A DNA stretch of 64,000 bases from Hybos culiciformis (taxonomy: Eukaryota > Arthropoda > Insecta > Diptera > Hybotidae). Every line of letters starts with the position of its first letter. Within the stretch, counting starts at the first letter, position 1. Both the position numbers and the translations under genes were made by a program. The stretch is from NCBI GenBank assembly GCA_964007475.1, contig OZ023273.1, positions 52,191,257 to 52,255,256 of the forward strand, written 5' to 3'. The notes below the pieces were generated by a model that was given only the letters and a program-made list of their open reading frames with translations, did no database searches and was not told where the DNA came from. Below are positions 49,702 to 63,569 of the stretch, piece after piece.

Positions 49702-50957
49702 CAAAGAATGTAAAAATGTTATTATTTTCATAAATTTTATTAATAATTGTACATATATATTTAGAAAAATGTAATAAATAAAAATAAAATATTTTTTCAA
49801 TTGTTGTTTAAAAAAAAAAAACAAAATAAAAAGAAATGTCAATTGATATCAAAAGTTATTAACTTTGATTTTATCCCATTTAATAAAAGATGAAAAAAAA
49901 GACATATATATTTTTTTGTGCGAAATTCATAAATTCTTAATATTGGTTGCTTTTCGAACTGATGAACTTATGTGAAACATTGATATAGAAATATATCTAA
50001 ATTTTTTTTGTAGGTTTTCCTTAAAAATAATATATATATATATCAAATTTATATCATGTACACATCATCGCATGTAGGTATTTTGTTTTGTGTACATGAC
50101 AATTTTTAGAAAAGCATTTTCTTTTTTTTTTTGTTCTACGTATATACATATATTATACATATATACAATATTGTATACATTATATACATATTACATTAAT
50201 GTGCAATACGTATATATTTAAGTATATGTTTAAAGGATGAATAGTTTTCATGAAAAACAAAAAAAAATTATAGCCAGTCATTCATTTTAAAATACAATGT
50301 TGACAACATCAGCTATATTTTTTAATATTCTATTTTCAAAAGTATTCTAAAAGACGAGGTGAATAACTAAAAAATAGCACAAATAATGATGCCTTATATT
50401 TTTTTTAAGAGAGACATTCTATTAATTACACTTCATTTATTTTATTTAACGGCAAAAAAGTTGATTGTGTTTTCAGCACCTCAGACTTCAGTTTTTCGCA
50501 GTATTGAAAATATTCTAAGCGTTCACATGTATACGACGATACTTGTCAAATCTGACATCATAACATTTCAAATGGGAAGAATATACGATTATTCTTAAAC
50601 ATTAAAACACTCATTCACTTACATATATGTAAATATTTGATTTTCTTAAAAACTATGTAGATGATATTTTATTTATACCCGCACAAAAATGCTATTTTCA
50701 AGCCTGGTTTAATAAAATAGTCCTGCATTCAACATAGATAGACACTGCTGCAATATGAATGCCCTCTGTGTTGTCTTTTTTTTTCAATAAGTTCAAATAT
50801 TTGAAATATTTATCATAGAGATTTGTATCTTAATAACCTATATATACTCATTGCGTGTTATATTTGTTTAGTAAAAATTTTAATATTTTATTTAAGAACA
50901 AAATTAAATGGCGTAATAGCAATGAAAAACAATTATTAAATATAATGTATATATGTA

Positions 50958-51052
<95 letters not shown>

Positions 51053-54000
51053 TATATAAGGTCCAGAAAAATGTATGCAAAAGAATTGTGAAGAATAAAG
51101 AAAAATTTTAATGGTACCTTACCTACATATTAATATAAAAAAAAAAAACAAAATATGTATATACAACATTTTCAGTGAAATAATTTTTAAGGTGCCCTTA
51201 TTTTTTTTCTTTTTTTACAAATTTTTTTTTTTTTTTTTATGAAACAACTTTTAACTATAAAATTATAAAGATCATAAAATAATAATTTAAAATAATCATA
51301 AAATAATCATAATCATAAAAAAATCATTAAAAAGAATAAAATAACGAAAAAAAAAAAAAGTTCTTAAAAACTGAATAGAATATAATATAAATATAAATTA
51401 AATCAACGTCTACTCTAATCATAAATGGACAAAAGCCTGGCCAAAGAATTTAATGTTCATAATATTAAAAGTAATATCTTTTCAGAGTTGAAAGCATAGA
51501 AATTGTAATAGAGGGATATTTATTTATTTATGTGTCTACTCTATTATTGTTGTTATTATTATTTTTGTACGTACTTTGTTTTTCATAAAAGTATATTTTT
51601 CATTTTATTTATTTTTTGTTTGGAAATTATTATATAGAAATTATTGTTACTTGAAATTTGTTTTTGAATCATTGAAATCCATAGAAATGGTCCAGTTTTC
51701 TTGATACAATTTGTATTAAAAATTTCTGTGCGCTTTTGAAGCTGCGTTAGAAGATAATTTTCATTTGATCACACCATTGGGACAGAATTTCTATATTTTC
51801 AACACTTTAAACTGTTTAAACATAATATTTACATTTTCATAGAGAAAATATGATTTGAATTGAATAGCAGAAAGTATTTTCATTTTAAATGTGAAAACAG
51901 AATCCATATTAGGTATACTTTTCTACATTTTTTATTAATAAGTTTTTTACGTAAACCAAAAAATTGTATAACAAGTTGCTTCTTTTAATGATTTTAATAA
52001 AAATTCGATACAATTTTTAATGTGTATCTTCCAACAGTGTTCGTCTAATTTAAATTTACATTAACATCTTTAAATATATAAGTAATGTATTATATTTATA
52101 TATACATTATATATACATAGTTCATCATGTGTACTTGCATTTAACAATTCTAATTGTTCAATTAACATGATTTGATAAAACATTACAGTTAATTATAAAA
52201 ATTTTATATTCTTGAAAGAAAGTATCTTCTTTTTAATGTCAAAAAATAATCTTTGAAAACTTTGTTTTTTTTTTTTGTTTAGCTCTTTATTTAAAAAAAT
52301 AAAAAAAATTTTCTTATCAAAAGTACTTAGGAATAAAATTACTTGTTATATTATATATATATACTTTCAATAGTCATTTTTGTGATAGCTGTAAAACTTT
52401 TTAAGTAAAATTGAAAATATGAAGTATTATTTGAGAGACTCTTATGTATATTATGATGGCAAAAGTACTTCTTTCTTGATCTATTTACAAAAGTTTTGCC
52501 TTTGAAGTGGAAGAAAATGTTTAGTACATTATCATCATTTAATGGTAAAAAAAAAAGAGTTTTTATTATTTTTATTCAAAGTATTATGCAATACATATAA
52601 TATAATGTATGAGTACATATACCACAATACTTAAATTGCTTAATGAAAATTTAAATGATATTATACTAAAAATTACATGAAAATATATTACAATAAAAAC
52701 TGATATCAACCACAAATATCGTTTTTCAAGTTTTTGAAGCATGAAATTTATCAAAAAAAAAAAGAAGACATTTTATATTTTCTTTTTTTTGAGTGGTTTT
52801 ATTTTTTTTGTTTAAATATTTCATGAAATGGAAATTTTATAGTTGATTGATGCAAAATTAGAGAAATAATAATAAAACCTTATTTTTGTTGAATTAATGA
52901 GTTGTCGACGTTCATATGCGCAGCAGATCTGTATAAGGTCAAAAAAAATTTAAAATCGTTTTTTTTTTTGTTGATATAGTGGTTAAATATATGCTTAAAT
53001 ATATGCAAATAATACGTTAATTCCAAAAGAGAAATTTAATTTTGAAAATGACTTTTAATTGACTGCAATAAAAATGTTAAACCAAAGTTCACGCAAAACA
53101 TTAAAGAGCTTAGCTTGTCACATCATTTATCTTTGTATACTAAATAATGTATATATGATTATTTCTGGTTAGATTGTTAATAATTATTCTATCTACTATG
53201 TAGCGATTATTTATTATCTATATATATATGAAGATTGACTAGTTCTTCCGAAAATGTAATAAATTTTATTTGTAAATTATTAACATTCTCTATGCAATTT
53301 TTTTATTATTATTAAGTTAAAAATACATTTTTGTCAAATAAACAATTTTGTAAATAGCGATGATTTATCAAAAATTCTACTTCTTGTCGTTAATTTATTA
53401 CTCAAGAATTTTTTATTTATTTACGTCATTTGAATAAATAAAGATAATTATACGGTCAATTAAATTAAGTAATAAGCTTTTATCACTGCACGTATTAATT
53501 AAGTTCGAAGTCTTACTAGCTATATGTTGTTACATTTTTTGTTGATAATATTTATAACAGAACTCCTCAGTACCAAACTTAACTGATTTATGTATAAGTA
53601 CATTCGTAATATATATATTACACAAAACAATAATATACACAGGATACTACTATACATATAAACATTATTTTTATTTAATTTTGATAAAAATTATGTAATA
53701 TATTTGTGTCATCTTTTTACCAAAATTTGTATAAAAATAGATTGTTTTTTAATCTGATTTTTATACATATATAAAAATTTATTAATTGGAAATTTTGTTC
53801 GCAATAAAAAATCGCCTAACATACATGTTTTTTTGCTTAATTAAATTTTATATTCATAATATAATTCTTTATTCAACTAAAATATTTTTCCAATCTACTA
53901 CATTATGACTATTTAATAAAAAAAAAAAAATAAAATAAAATTATCTATGAACATTTTTGCATGTTTAAAAAAATTTTATTTTTTTTTTGATGATGCTGCT

Positions 54001-57000
54001 GGCCTTTTTTTTTTTCAATTTTTTAACTAAATCGACAGGATTTGAGTGTTATCAAGAACGTGGAATCATTAAACAAAATAAAAGAGCATTTATATATTCA
54101 TTTTGTTAAATAGTTCTTCTGTTGGGGAAATATATTGATGATGCGACCATGATAACGTTGCTTTGGGAAATATCAATTGATTATTTGAAAAAATATGTGG
54201 GAAATGCTATTTTAATTAAAACAATAAGTTGTATAACGATATTGTCATTCAATTACCTGAATGCTGGAACTTAAAACAAAAAATCTATAACAGTGAAAAC
54301 AAAATTTTAATAACGTTATTCCACTTTTATTCCCTCAGAACGTATACACACTGAGTTCACACTATATTACGGGTTGTACACTTTTGTTGGAATTAAAACG
54401 CATAAAGCATAATTTATTTACAAAGAAAAAGTAATTATCTAACTATTTATTTTTTAAATTTTTAGTAATTTTTAGAAATATAGTTGACACTTTTATTTGT
54501 TAAACCTTCCTTTAATGTAATCAATAAATTCTAATTAAATTCTTAATGAAATGGAAGAGATGAAACGAATATACATAATTCGTTTTAGATTATCTTTAAA
54601 GTTCGAGTTCGATATTTTACACCTAAATTAATTATTTGTACAAACTACACTATACATTTATAGTTAAAATCATTTCAATGTAAAACAAAATTTTAAACAT
54701 TTTATTTTATGTAAATAATTATTTTTTTTTATGTACCTAACTTAATAAAAACTGTCACTGGCCAATACTGTGTAGTGAAAAGGTATTGAACATTTTGATG
54801 TATTATACATTATGTTGTACATAAATATTAAAAATAATTGTTTTTTCTCAAAAATGCTCGTAGCAAATTTTAAAAATTACAGATATTATTATAGGTTTTT
54901 GATCAATTCGTGAAATATATATTTATAACTATGATTCGACAAGTATTTTGACCCTTATTAAATAAAAATATCCTCCTAATAATACCCTACTAATACCTAC
55001 ATATATGTAAATTAAAATTAAAATCAATCCTGATAATTTATATAATGAAATATGTATCAGGGTATATATCCTTACCCTCTTTCAAGACTCTTATTTTGTC
55101 TTGTATTATTTAAATTTTTGAAAAAATAAAAAGAAAATTAAGATAAAGTGTTAGAAATAAGATGAAAATTAATTCTTCTATTTTAATTTTCTTAATTTGT
55201 CATCATTTTGTTGTTTTTTTTTTAAGCATTATTATACATATTATCACATATAATATGTATGTAGGTTATGTACATAATTCACAATTTATAATAGAATATT
55301 TCCTACCCCAAATTACATAATAATACATATTAATGTATTTATGTATCATCAAGGCACTTATATTTTCATTTTCATTTTCTAGGATTATTGCGATACATAT
55401 GGTATTTTCTTTTATTATGTAAAAAAAAAAAAATGTACCTACATACTCTCTACTGTTTTTGTGTATAATAAACGAACATAAAAAGAAAGTAGATTAATTT
55501 CATTTTTTTTTTTTTTTTTTATTCCTTTTAAATAAATTTTCATTTATATTAAAAATTATTATTTTTCTTTTTGCATATTTTAATTTGTCGTATATATGGT
55601 GTATGTAGAATAATGTAAATAAAAATTCAAAATGTAAGAAAAGTGTTATATATTTTACCTACACTTATTCTTTGGAAAAACCATGTATTAAAATTTAGAA
55701 TGAAAATTTTCTTCAAACTTGAGACTTTTATATTTTAATTTTTTTTTTTTTTATTTTTTTTTTTGGGCATTAAAATGTAATATTCTACAGTAGATTAGTA
55801 CATAAAGCTTGAAATTTATTTGAATTCATTAGCATAATAAATTGCTCATTTAATTAATGAAAGGCTTGATAGATTCTTTTGAATTTGCTTTTGAAATTAA
55901 ATTTTTGTAAATTGCCGCATATACTCTTTGTGATTTTTTTTTTTTTTGCAACTGTGTGATTAGCAAAAGTTTTTTTTTTTTAGAAAATCTGTTTTCCCAT
56001 CTAATGAATAATATAATGCTTATGAAAACTTTATTAAATATCTGTATATATTATATAATTAGTAAATATAAATGTATTTGAATCTTATTTCCTGCATTAA
56101 ATCTATTGTATATTAAAGTTCTCACAGATTTCAGTGAATAAATCAAAAATATATTGTACAGATTAAAATATAATAAAAAATACAGAATAATACATAAATG
56201 ATAGAAATATGGAGCTTCATTTTAATTTTTTTCTTTAATAATTGCTACAACCACTTTCTATAAATTTCATTGAAATCTCTCGAATCCTTGGTCATAATAA
56301 GGTATATATTAAGGTTTTAATGCTCCTAAATTAACTTACGAGATAGTTATAAAGTTTCTTCTTTTTTTAGTCAATTTAAAAGAATAATTGTTTTTCTTGA
56401 GTCAGAAAAAAAGATTCTCAAATAAAAAAAAATGTATACAATGAGTAAACAATAAATAGTTAACTTCCAGTCAATGAACACGTTATTATGTCCCACCCAT
56501 TTAATAAAAATTTTTATTATCCTTTTTGATTTAAATTAAATGTCAACTTAATATATATTATTAACCTAATTTTTTTTTTTATTTTTATGTGTACATATAT
56601 ACAGAAAAACAAAAACGTAATTTTATTCTCAATATTTCTTATTTTTTTTTTCTAATTAAAAAAATAAATTCACGAAAACGTATTCCTGACACGTATAATA
56701 ATCTACAATTAAATCAAATAATTCATTATTATATAATATATACGGCAAAAAAAAGCACTGAAGTGGTAAAATATAATTTCTTATTTCATTTTTTTATGTC
56801 GCTCAAATGATTTTTGCTTAGGAATTTAATATCCCATTCAAGGACAAAATAAAAAAAATAAGGAATAATTGGCCAAAGAAGGCTGATTTTTCACTAATAA
56901 ATAATAGAAATTTTATTGAAATGTACATTACATATAATATGAATCTATTCTATATGTATATATTTGTAAATGTAACCATAATATATGTGTGTAATAAAAG

Positions 57001-57850
57001 AAAAAGAAAATAAAAACTTTCTTCTTATTAAAGTACATATTTTTAATATAGGTACCTATATATACATTCACCTCTATACCATTAAGAAGCGGAAATTTAA
57101 AAAATGTTTATCGTTATATTATTGTATACAAAAATTATATGCCTATTAGAATTTTTAAAAAAAAATTTGATATTATTCATAAAAAAATGTTACAAAAAAT
57201 TTTGATAGTTCGTGATTCATTCATCTAACTAAACTAAATTATATTATATACCTAAGCGATCTAATTTTTACGGTATTTATATCTTTGAGTCATTTTATTT
57301 TATAAGTTTTAAGAATTGTTAGAATATTAACTAACTTCAGGCGTTTGGAACAAATGTATTATTATAGTTTTTCAAAATGTTGAAGATGTAGTTAAGATTT
57401 TACTTGTTAAAGTTTAATACATAATTTCGATATAAGTTTGAAACCAGTAGAAAGAAAATGCTTGTTGGCAGACCAGATTTACACATAAATTTACTATTTA
57501 ATGTTACTTCTGGGTAAAAAAAAATTGTTATTGTGAATTTAGTTAATTTTATTTAGTTTTGTCTTTTCTTCTACTATTTATTTTTATCACATTACGAGTC
57601 AGGACACAAATATGAACAAGTTATTATTTTTAAATCGACAATTTTTTAGAAAAGTTATTATACTTCCAGAAGACAAAAATAGAAAACTACTTTGAATTTT
57701 AATTTTTATGTAGAATCGAAACAAAATAATTTAAAAAATATCACTTCTAAGTGTATAGAAAATTTGTAAAGTAAATATCTACATAAAAATAATAACAAAT
57801 TTTTATAATATGTAGTTCTAAATAACTTTAATGCGCATGTCTTCGGTAAG
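49702..57850. other. AT-rich sequence, probably intronic, no exon recognised
   Basis: Searched on the minus strand for receptor exons (TM3 DRY-type, TM4 and TM5 motifs) and on both strands for other genes; none found. Contains TA-rich microsatellites around 50944-51053 and numerous poly-T runs. Confidence 0.45.
50944..51053. repeat. Interrupted (TA)n microsatellite
   Basis: About 110 bases of almost pure alternating TA, with occasional TATG and AATT interruptions. Confidence 0.9.
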
Positions 57851-57993
57851 TTGTATTTACATTCGCAAATTTAGCTCGGTAAATGGTCCATTACATGCAT
57901 CAATACACATGTAATTATAGAGGAATGTAAATTGTATTTACATTTCCCTGTGATGTAAATTGTATTTACATTGCTCTATATTGTATTTACATT
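57851..57993. repeat. Cluster of four TTGTATTTACATT words with palindromic partners
   Basis: Exact copies at 57851-57863, 57932-57944, 57960-57972 and 57981-57993. The middle two are preceded by ATGTAAA, making near-palindromes (ATGTAAATTGTATTTACAT). Each contains GTAAATA on the opposite strand, which fits the forkhead-type core RTAAAYA. No coding sequence. Confidence 0.7.
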
Positions 57994-58569
57994 CTTCATT
58001 TTGAACTGCGTAATACTATAAACAAAAATAATATCACTCACACTCACAATATTTCAATACAGACAAATACCAAAAAAAAAAAAAATTGCAAATGTATACC
58101 TCTCACATGCATCATATCAATGTCAAACAAAGCTTAGTTTATAATGCTAAAATCTAAATTTTCCCTCTGAGCTAATCTATATTTTCCCTCTGAGCAAACA
58201 AAAAAAAAAAAAAAAGAACCAATAAAAAAATACGCGGCTATTTTTTTTTTTTTCTAAAAAGCGGCCAGTCGATCAGTCGATGAATTTTCTTAACATGTGT
58301 TTCAATCTACTATTTTTAAAGGATCTTCGAACCTCTACTACTAAATTTTTAAACGAGTGTGGTTGGATTTTAGTACAAAAATTTAAACCACACTTCAAAA
58401 ATTGCACTTATTTTTATTCAAAAAAACAAAATGAATAAAAATAGAACAATGGTAACCCTGAAAATATCTTTGTTGTCATTATAAAGTTTGCTGTGATTGT
58501 CAAATGTCAAGTAAGAATTTTTTTTTCTTTTATCAACAAACGAGGAAAATGGCAGCAACAAGGAGATTA
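57994..58569. other. Mixed repeat-rich spacer
   Basis: Contains a short duplication of TTTTCCCTCTGAGC (about 58159 and 58183), a run of A, a CGATCAGTCGAT patch (58269-58281), and the first copy of a 30-bp word repeated at 59143-59172. No gene seen. Confidence 0.4.
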
Positions 58570-58707
58570 TTTATTGTAAATATAAATTATAATTATATAA
58601 TTATTATTTGATTTTATTTTTAGTTATAAAAAAAATAATTATAAAATTATTATTATTTTTTTTAATAATTAAAAATAAAATTAAATAAAATTTAAGAAGA
58701 CCATTAG

Positions 58708-58845
58708 TTCCTAAAATAATAAAAAAAAAATTAGTAATTTTTCTAAAAAAAAATTATTCGATTTTTTTTTTTGCAAAAAAGAAAATGAATAATTTTTTTT
58801 TGGAAAAATTACTAATTTTTTTTTTAATATTTTAGGAATCTTCCG
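58708..58845. repeat. Long A/T palindrome with about 50-bp arms
   Basis: The left arm (58708-58760, containing TTAGTAATTTTTC and AAATTATTCGA) pairs with the right arm (58787-58845, TGAATAATTT and GAAAAATTACTAA). The arms differ mainly in length of A/T runs. Similar but weaker inverted structure precedes it at 58571-58680. Confidence 0.7.
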
Positions 58846-58983
58846 GTTTGAAATCATTTCGATAAATAAATAAACTTCCTTATTAAATTTTATTTCCTTG
58901 CTTCATTTTGAATTTTTTTTGTTTATTTTTTTCATTATAAAAGTATTGTTTTCAACTCCCTCTCACATGCACATTAAAGCAGT

Positions 58984-59166
58984 ATACAATACATGTTAAT
59001 CAAATTTGTTATACAGCTCGTTTTGTATACACACAAACATATAGACACTCTTCAATATTATATCACTCGACCTTCGGTCTCGTGATATAAACATGACTCG
59101 TGTCTATGTGTTTGTGTGTATACAAAACTCGCAAGAATAACAAATTTTCTTAACATGTATTGTAAT
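58984..59166. repeat. Foldback element with about 65-bp arms and a nested central hairpin
   Basis: The left arm, from TACAATACATGTTAA to TATAGACAC (about 58984-59047), pairs with the right arm, from GTGTCTATG to TTAACATGTATTGTA (about 59099-59164). Between them a second hairpin, TTATATCACTCGACC with GGTCTCGTGATATAA (59058-59090), closes on a TTC-type loop. The words flanking the right arm recur 860 bases upstream (58283-58312). Confidence 0.75.
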
Positions 59167-59172
59167 CTACTA

Positions 59173-61965
59173 ATAATTATATTTTATAGTATATTGTAAA
59201 TGAAAATCTCTAAATACAAAAATATTGTCAATTTTATAATAATAATGTTGAATAATAAATTGAATTGAATATAATATTTAAGTTGTACAATTTGTTTTAT
59301 TGCTTTTTGCTTGTTTTTTTTTCCTCAAATTTGTTTACTTGATTCAAATGTTTTTGTCGCTAAAATGTTAATCTTTCAATTCGATTAATCAAATTAATTC
59401 AAGTCATTTTCTAATATTATGTTTTTCATTGAAAATGAGGTCATAACTTTCAATAGATTGTAAAAATAAAAAAAAAATGATTAATTGAATAAAAAAAAAT
59501 AAAAAAATAAAATAAATAAAAAATTGACCATTTTTATAGTTCTGTGTGAAATGTTGAATGTTTTGTTGAAATAAAAATAAATTATTATCTCTATACAATT
59601 AACAAAAGAAATGGAACAATATTTATGTTTTTAAATTTATTGCAATATTAATAATTAATTTTATTTTTTTTATTTTTATTTCAGTCACATTATCATGATA
59701 TTAAAGTTTATTATTTACAAGCTTTAATAATACATAGTGAAGAGCAAAATTGCTCACACATTGTCAAAGCAAACTGTAAGCTCAAAATTTTTTTCATAGG
59801 GTTTCTTGTAAGAATTCACCTGTACTCAGTGATGAGCTCTAGCCAGTTCGCAGTGGCTTGTTAAATGTTTTAATAGTTAATCGAACCAGTTGTTATTTCG
59901 GATTCATTTAAATTTAAATTTAATTTTTTGGTACTTAATTCACTTAATACTAAATTAAGATCATATTCTTTACTTTTTTCCTTTAATTATTTTCCATTTT
60001 ATAGGCTATTAGAAAATTTTAAGATGCACTCAATATTAAATTTGTAAAGAAAATTTAGTTTTAAGTTCTAGAGAACCGGTTGTAAAAATTTTGGCAGTTC
60101 ATCATACTGCCTGTAATACAATATGAAAGACAAACTATCTAATATATGTGTTTTATGAAGTATTATAATTTGTATAGTAATAATTAGAATTACCATGTAA
60201 TAATTATAATTACCATTTTTCTATCAATAATATTAATGTCTTTATGTTAAAAGTAAACAAAATTAAAACAAATATAAATATGTATATAAAAATCTATATA
60301 AATTATATTCTATATAGTTATAATAAAAAATAATATCATAGTAACTAACTATACACAACATATTATTAAAAAGTTGAAAAATTTCATTTAAAATTAATAA
60401 AAAAAAATAAATAAAAAATTTAATTTGTTTTTATTTTTTTCACCATTATTTTTCCAATTTTTTTTTTTTAAATACCTACTACTAATTCATTTTACTTGTG
60501 AAATACAATAATCCTTTAAAAAACAAATTCATATTATATTATATATATACATTATATAATATGTTTTGTTTATAGTTAGAATTCATATTATATAACTTTA
60601 TCATATATATACTTACATTACAATATTATATTACAGATACAATAATATGCCAATAAATAAGTATACGAGTACAAAACAAAACAAAACAAAAAAAAAATTC
60701 TCTATATATATATATATATATTTTTTCTTTTTTGTTATCAAGGATTATTGGAATTAAAACACGGTTAAGTCAAGGTGAAATGTTAAAAATTTATTATTAT
60801 TTTTTTTATTTTTTATTCTGATCATGGAGATACGTTGTAGGTACAATAATATTTTTGTAAAGAAAAGTTCCAGTATCCCAAAAAAAAAAAAAAATGAAAA
60901 AAAATAAATAAAAAAATAAAACCAGAAACTTTTTTTTTTTGTTGATTTCTCTTTTTTTCTCTCTCTCTGTATGAAATTCTTCTAAAAATATTAAATTAAT
61001 AATTTCACTTCAGTTGATTTCAAAATAATAATAATGAATAGAATTTTTATTAATAAACGAAAATATTTTTTATAGAAAAAAAAAAATATATTGTATATAA
61101 TATATATTATATATTACTTCATATCGAAATAACTTTTTGTTTTCATAAAAAAAAAAAAAAAGGAAGGAAAATTTTTCTTTTATAGGTATTAGTATAATAT
61201 ATAATTTTTTTTTTTTTGTAAAAGAAAATTCACGGATCATTTATTATGAGTTATTTAAAAAAAAAAAAAAAGAAGAAATCGAATTGAATTATTTTGTGTT
61301 TTTCGTCGAAATAATAAAAAAATCTTTTTTTTTTGTATACTCGTACTATTGTTTACAGGCATATTTGTACATACAAAATGTACAATGTACATATGAAAAT
61401 ATGCAAAAAAAAAAAATTGTTTTTTTCTAAAAAATGTATTTTTTTTTTTGAGTTTTAAAACTAAGCTAATATTACACAGAATTTGAACTTGAACATGTAA
61501 TATATGCAAATAGGTAAGATATAGCTTCTTAATATCTCATATGTTATATAGGTATATGTTGTATCATAAAGTAATTGTCAGAAACATGATGTTCATGCAT
61601 ATTTTTAAGAATAATGGCATCGATTTGTGTTTGCATATTTTGTCATATTTTACTATTAATGCATATAAAACATGCAAAAAATATAAAGTTTTTTTAAACA
61701 AAAAGTTTGATGTCTATTCTCTAAATAATACATTGTTAATTTTTTATCACAAGGTTTGTCGCAGAATTAATTAAACTTAAAAATATTTCATTTGAGATAA
61801 TGAATATTTTTGCTGTCACCTTACCTAAAATTCTGAATTGATTTTTCAATCCTTAAGGAGTAATTCCTCATTTAAGCTATCCTAGCAATGGAATATGAAT
61901 ATATTTAATTTTTTTTTTTTCAAATGTCATTCTTATCCATTAATATGTATTTATATTTTCAATAG
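59173..61965. other. AT-rich sequence, no gene recognised
   Basis: Poly-A/poly-T rich with short TA runs (60707-60720, 61089-61117). The ORFs at 59404-59598, 61255-61509 and 61541-61774 look like translated homopolymer or random AT sequence. Confidence 0.45.
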
Positions 61966-62109
61966 GTGATTGAGAGATTATTCACTGCCCTTTTGAAAGG
62001 TATTCACGGCCCAAAAGGAGTCCCGTATAAGCATCTTTCTCATCAAAGAGTGAAAGAATATCGTTCTAAAAAAATCAGTGCACTTAAAAAAATTAATGTG
62101 AATGTGTAG
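61966..62109 (+). CDS. Possible terminal exon of an unrecognised gene (47 codons)
   Basis: After a plausible acceptor (ATTTTCAATAG, ending 61965) an open frame runs VIERLFTALLKGIHGPKG, then a basic His/Lys/Arg-rich tail ending KKINVNV, and stops at TAG 62107-62109. An in-frame TAG lies just before it, so it can only be an exon, or a fragment, and cannot begin here. Composition is visibly less AT-rich than the flanks, and AATAAA-type signals follow near 62237-62260, as expected of a 3' exon. I do not recognise the family. It could also be a decayed retrocopy or transposon piece. Confidence 0.4.
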   Translation: MIERLFTALLKGIHGPKGVPYKHLSHQRVKEYRSKKISALKKINVNV

Positions 62110-62590
62110 AGAAAAGCTTTTTTTTATTTTGCTATGGGGTTGTGATAAAATAGAAAAAAATTTAAAAAAGCGATTTGAAAATATTATTTGAACTAAATAT
62201 TCTATGATATGTAACTACTTTATGGTTGTATTAACTTCAATAAAACGTAAATAAATAATAAACAAAAATACAATTTACAATTTTAAACTTTTAAAGCCTA
62301 GTACGTATTTACATAATGTAACTTAAAAAATTTGTTTTTCCTTCTCTTTATGTTATTTTTCTGAATTTTAAAAAGGATACATATATAAATTTATGTTTGT
62401 TTAGACTTTTGTAAATATAAACGAATTATAAAAGAAATCGTAAACTTGTTTGATTCCATACGTAAAGAAGGATAACTTTATTTGGTTATTAAAGTTTGTT
62501 TGCATCAATTTTAGACAATAATGTTTCGATTAGAAAAATTACATTGGCAAGATTATTTTCGTTTTACCACAGCAACAACAGATAGTGCAA

Positions 62591-62899
62591 TCCATATCTT
62601 TGCTTATATAAACACTAGTCGAAATACATGGCTTCGCTCGGTAGTACCCAACTTATATTAATATCAAAACACTTAAATCCAGATTTTGGGCAGAGGGAAA
62701 AATCCAAATTTTTTAAAAAATTGCTGCATATCCCCACGTCGGTACTTCCATACCTTTGCTTATATAAACACTAGTAATACATGGCTTTGCTCGATAGTAC
62801 CCAACTTATATTAATATCAAAACACTTAAATCCAGATTTTGGGCAGAGGGAAAAATCCAAATTTTTTAAAAAATTGCTGCATATCCCCACGTCGGTACT
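62591..62899. repeat. Two-copy tandem duplication, about 156 bp per unit
   Basis: The unit starts TCCATAYCTTTGCTTATATA and ends CCCCACGTCGGTACT. It is present at 62591-62746 and 62747-62899. The second copy lacks three to four bases (CGAA in ACTAGTCGAAATAC) and shows a few substitutions, so the duplication is recent but not brand new. An antisense open frame spans part of it and is not called. Confidence 0.9.
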
Positions 62900-63332
62900 T
62901 CGGATCAAAATTTCTAGTACTTTATAAGCATCTCGGCTCTCTACACTCAAAAAAAAACAACCGTAAAATCTATGTATTCTTCCGTTAAAGCTAACGGAAA
63001 AATCATGTGAAAGTGAACCAGAGGAAAATGTTGTTGGAAATAACAATTAAAAATTGTTGAATTTTCCGTAAAAAATAAATGTTAAAAAGTTAACGAAAAC
63101 ATACGTAAACTTTACGGAGTAGTCCATAAAGTTTTAAGAAATTGAAAAGTACGGAAAATTTTAAGGAAAACTCCATAAATCTTATCGATGTATGTCGTTA
63201 AAATTACTTTAAAGGAGTACCCGTAGAATTTTAATAAATTTTCTTAACTTTAAGAGATTATCCCGGAATATTAATTTTACGGACTAAATCCTTGGTACAA
63301 CAAAAAAAATGTTAAAATTACGGTTTTATACT

Positions 63333-63569
63333 TTCTTTTTTTTTGTTTTTTTTTGTTTTTTTTTGTTTTTTTTTTGTTTTTTCTTTGTTTTTTTTTTGTT
63401 TTTTTTTTTGTTTTTTTTTTGTTTTTTTGTTTTTTTTGTTTTTTTTTTGTTTTTTTTTTGTTTATTTTTTGTTTTTTTTTTGTTTTTTTTTTTTTTTAGT
63501 TTTTTTTTTTCTAGTTTTTTTTAGCTTTTTTTGTTTTTATATTATAGTTTTTATATTGTTTTTTTTTTA
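63333..63569 (-). repeat. Long (A)nC / (T)nG tail, apparent 3' tail of the SINE-like unit
   Basis: On + it reads T-runs of 6-12 separated by single G, over more than 200 bases. On the minus strand this is an (A)nC tail directly following the Pol III-like unit. The overlapping long open frames are translations of this repeat only. Confidence 0.85.
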
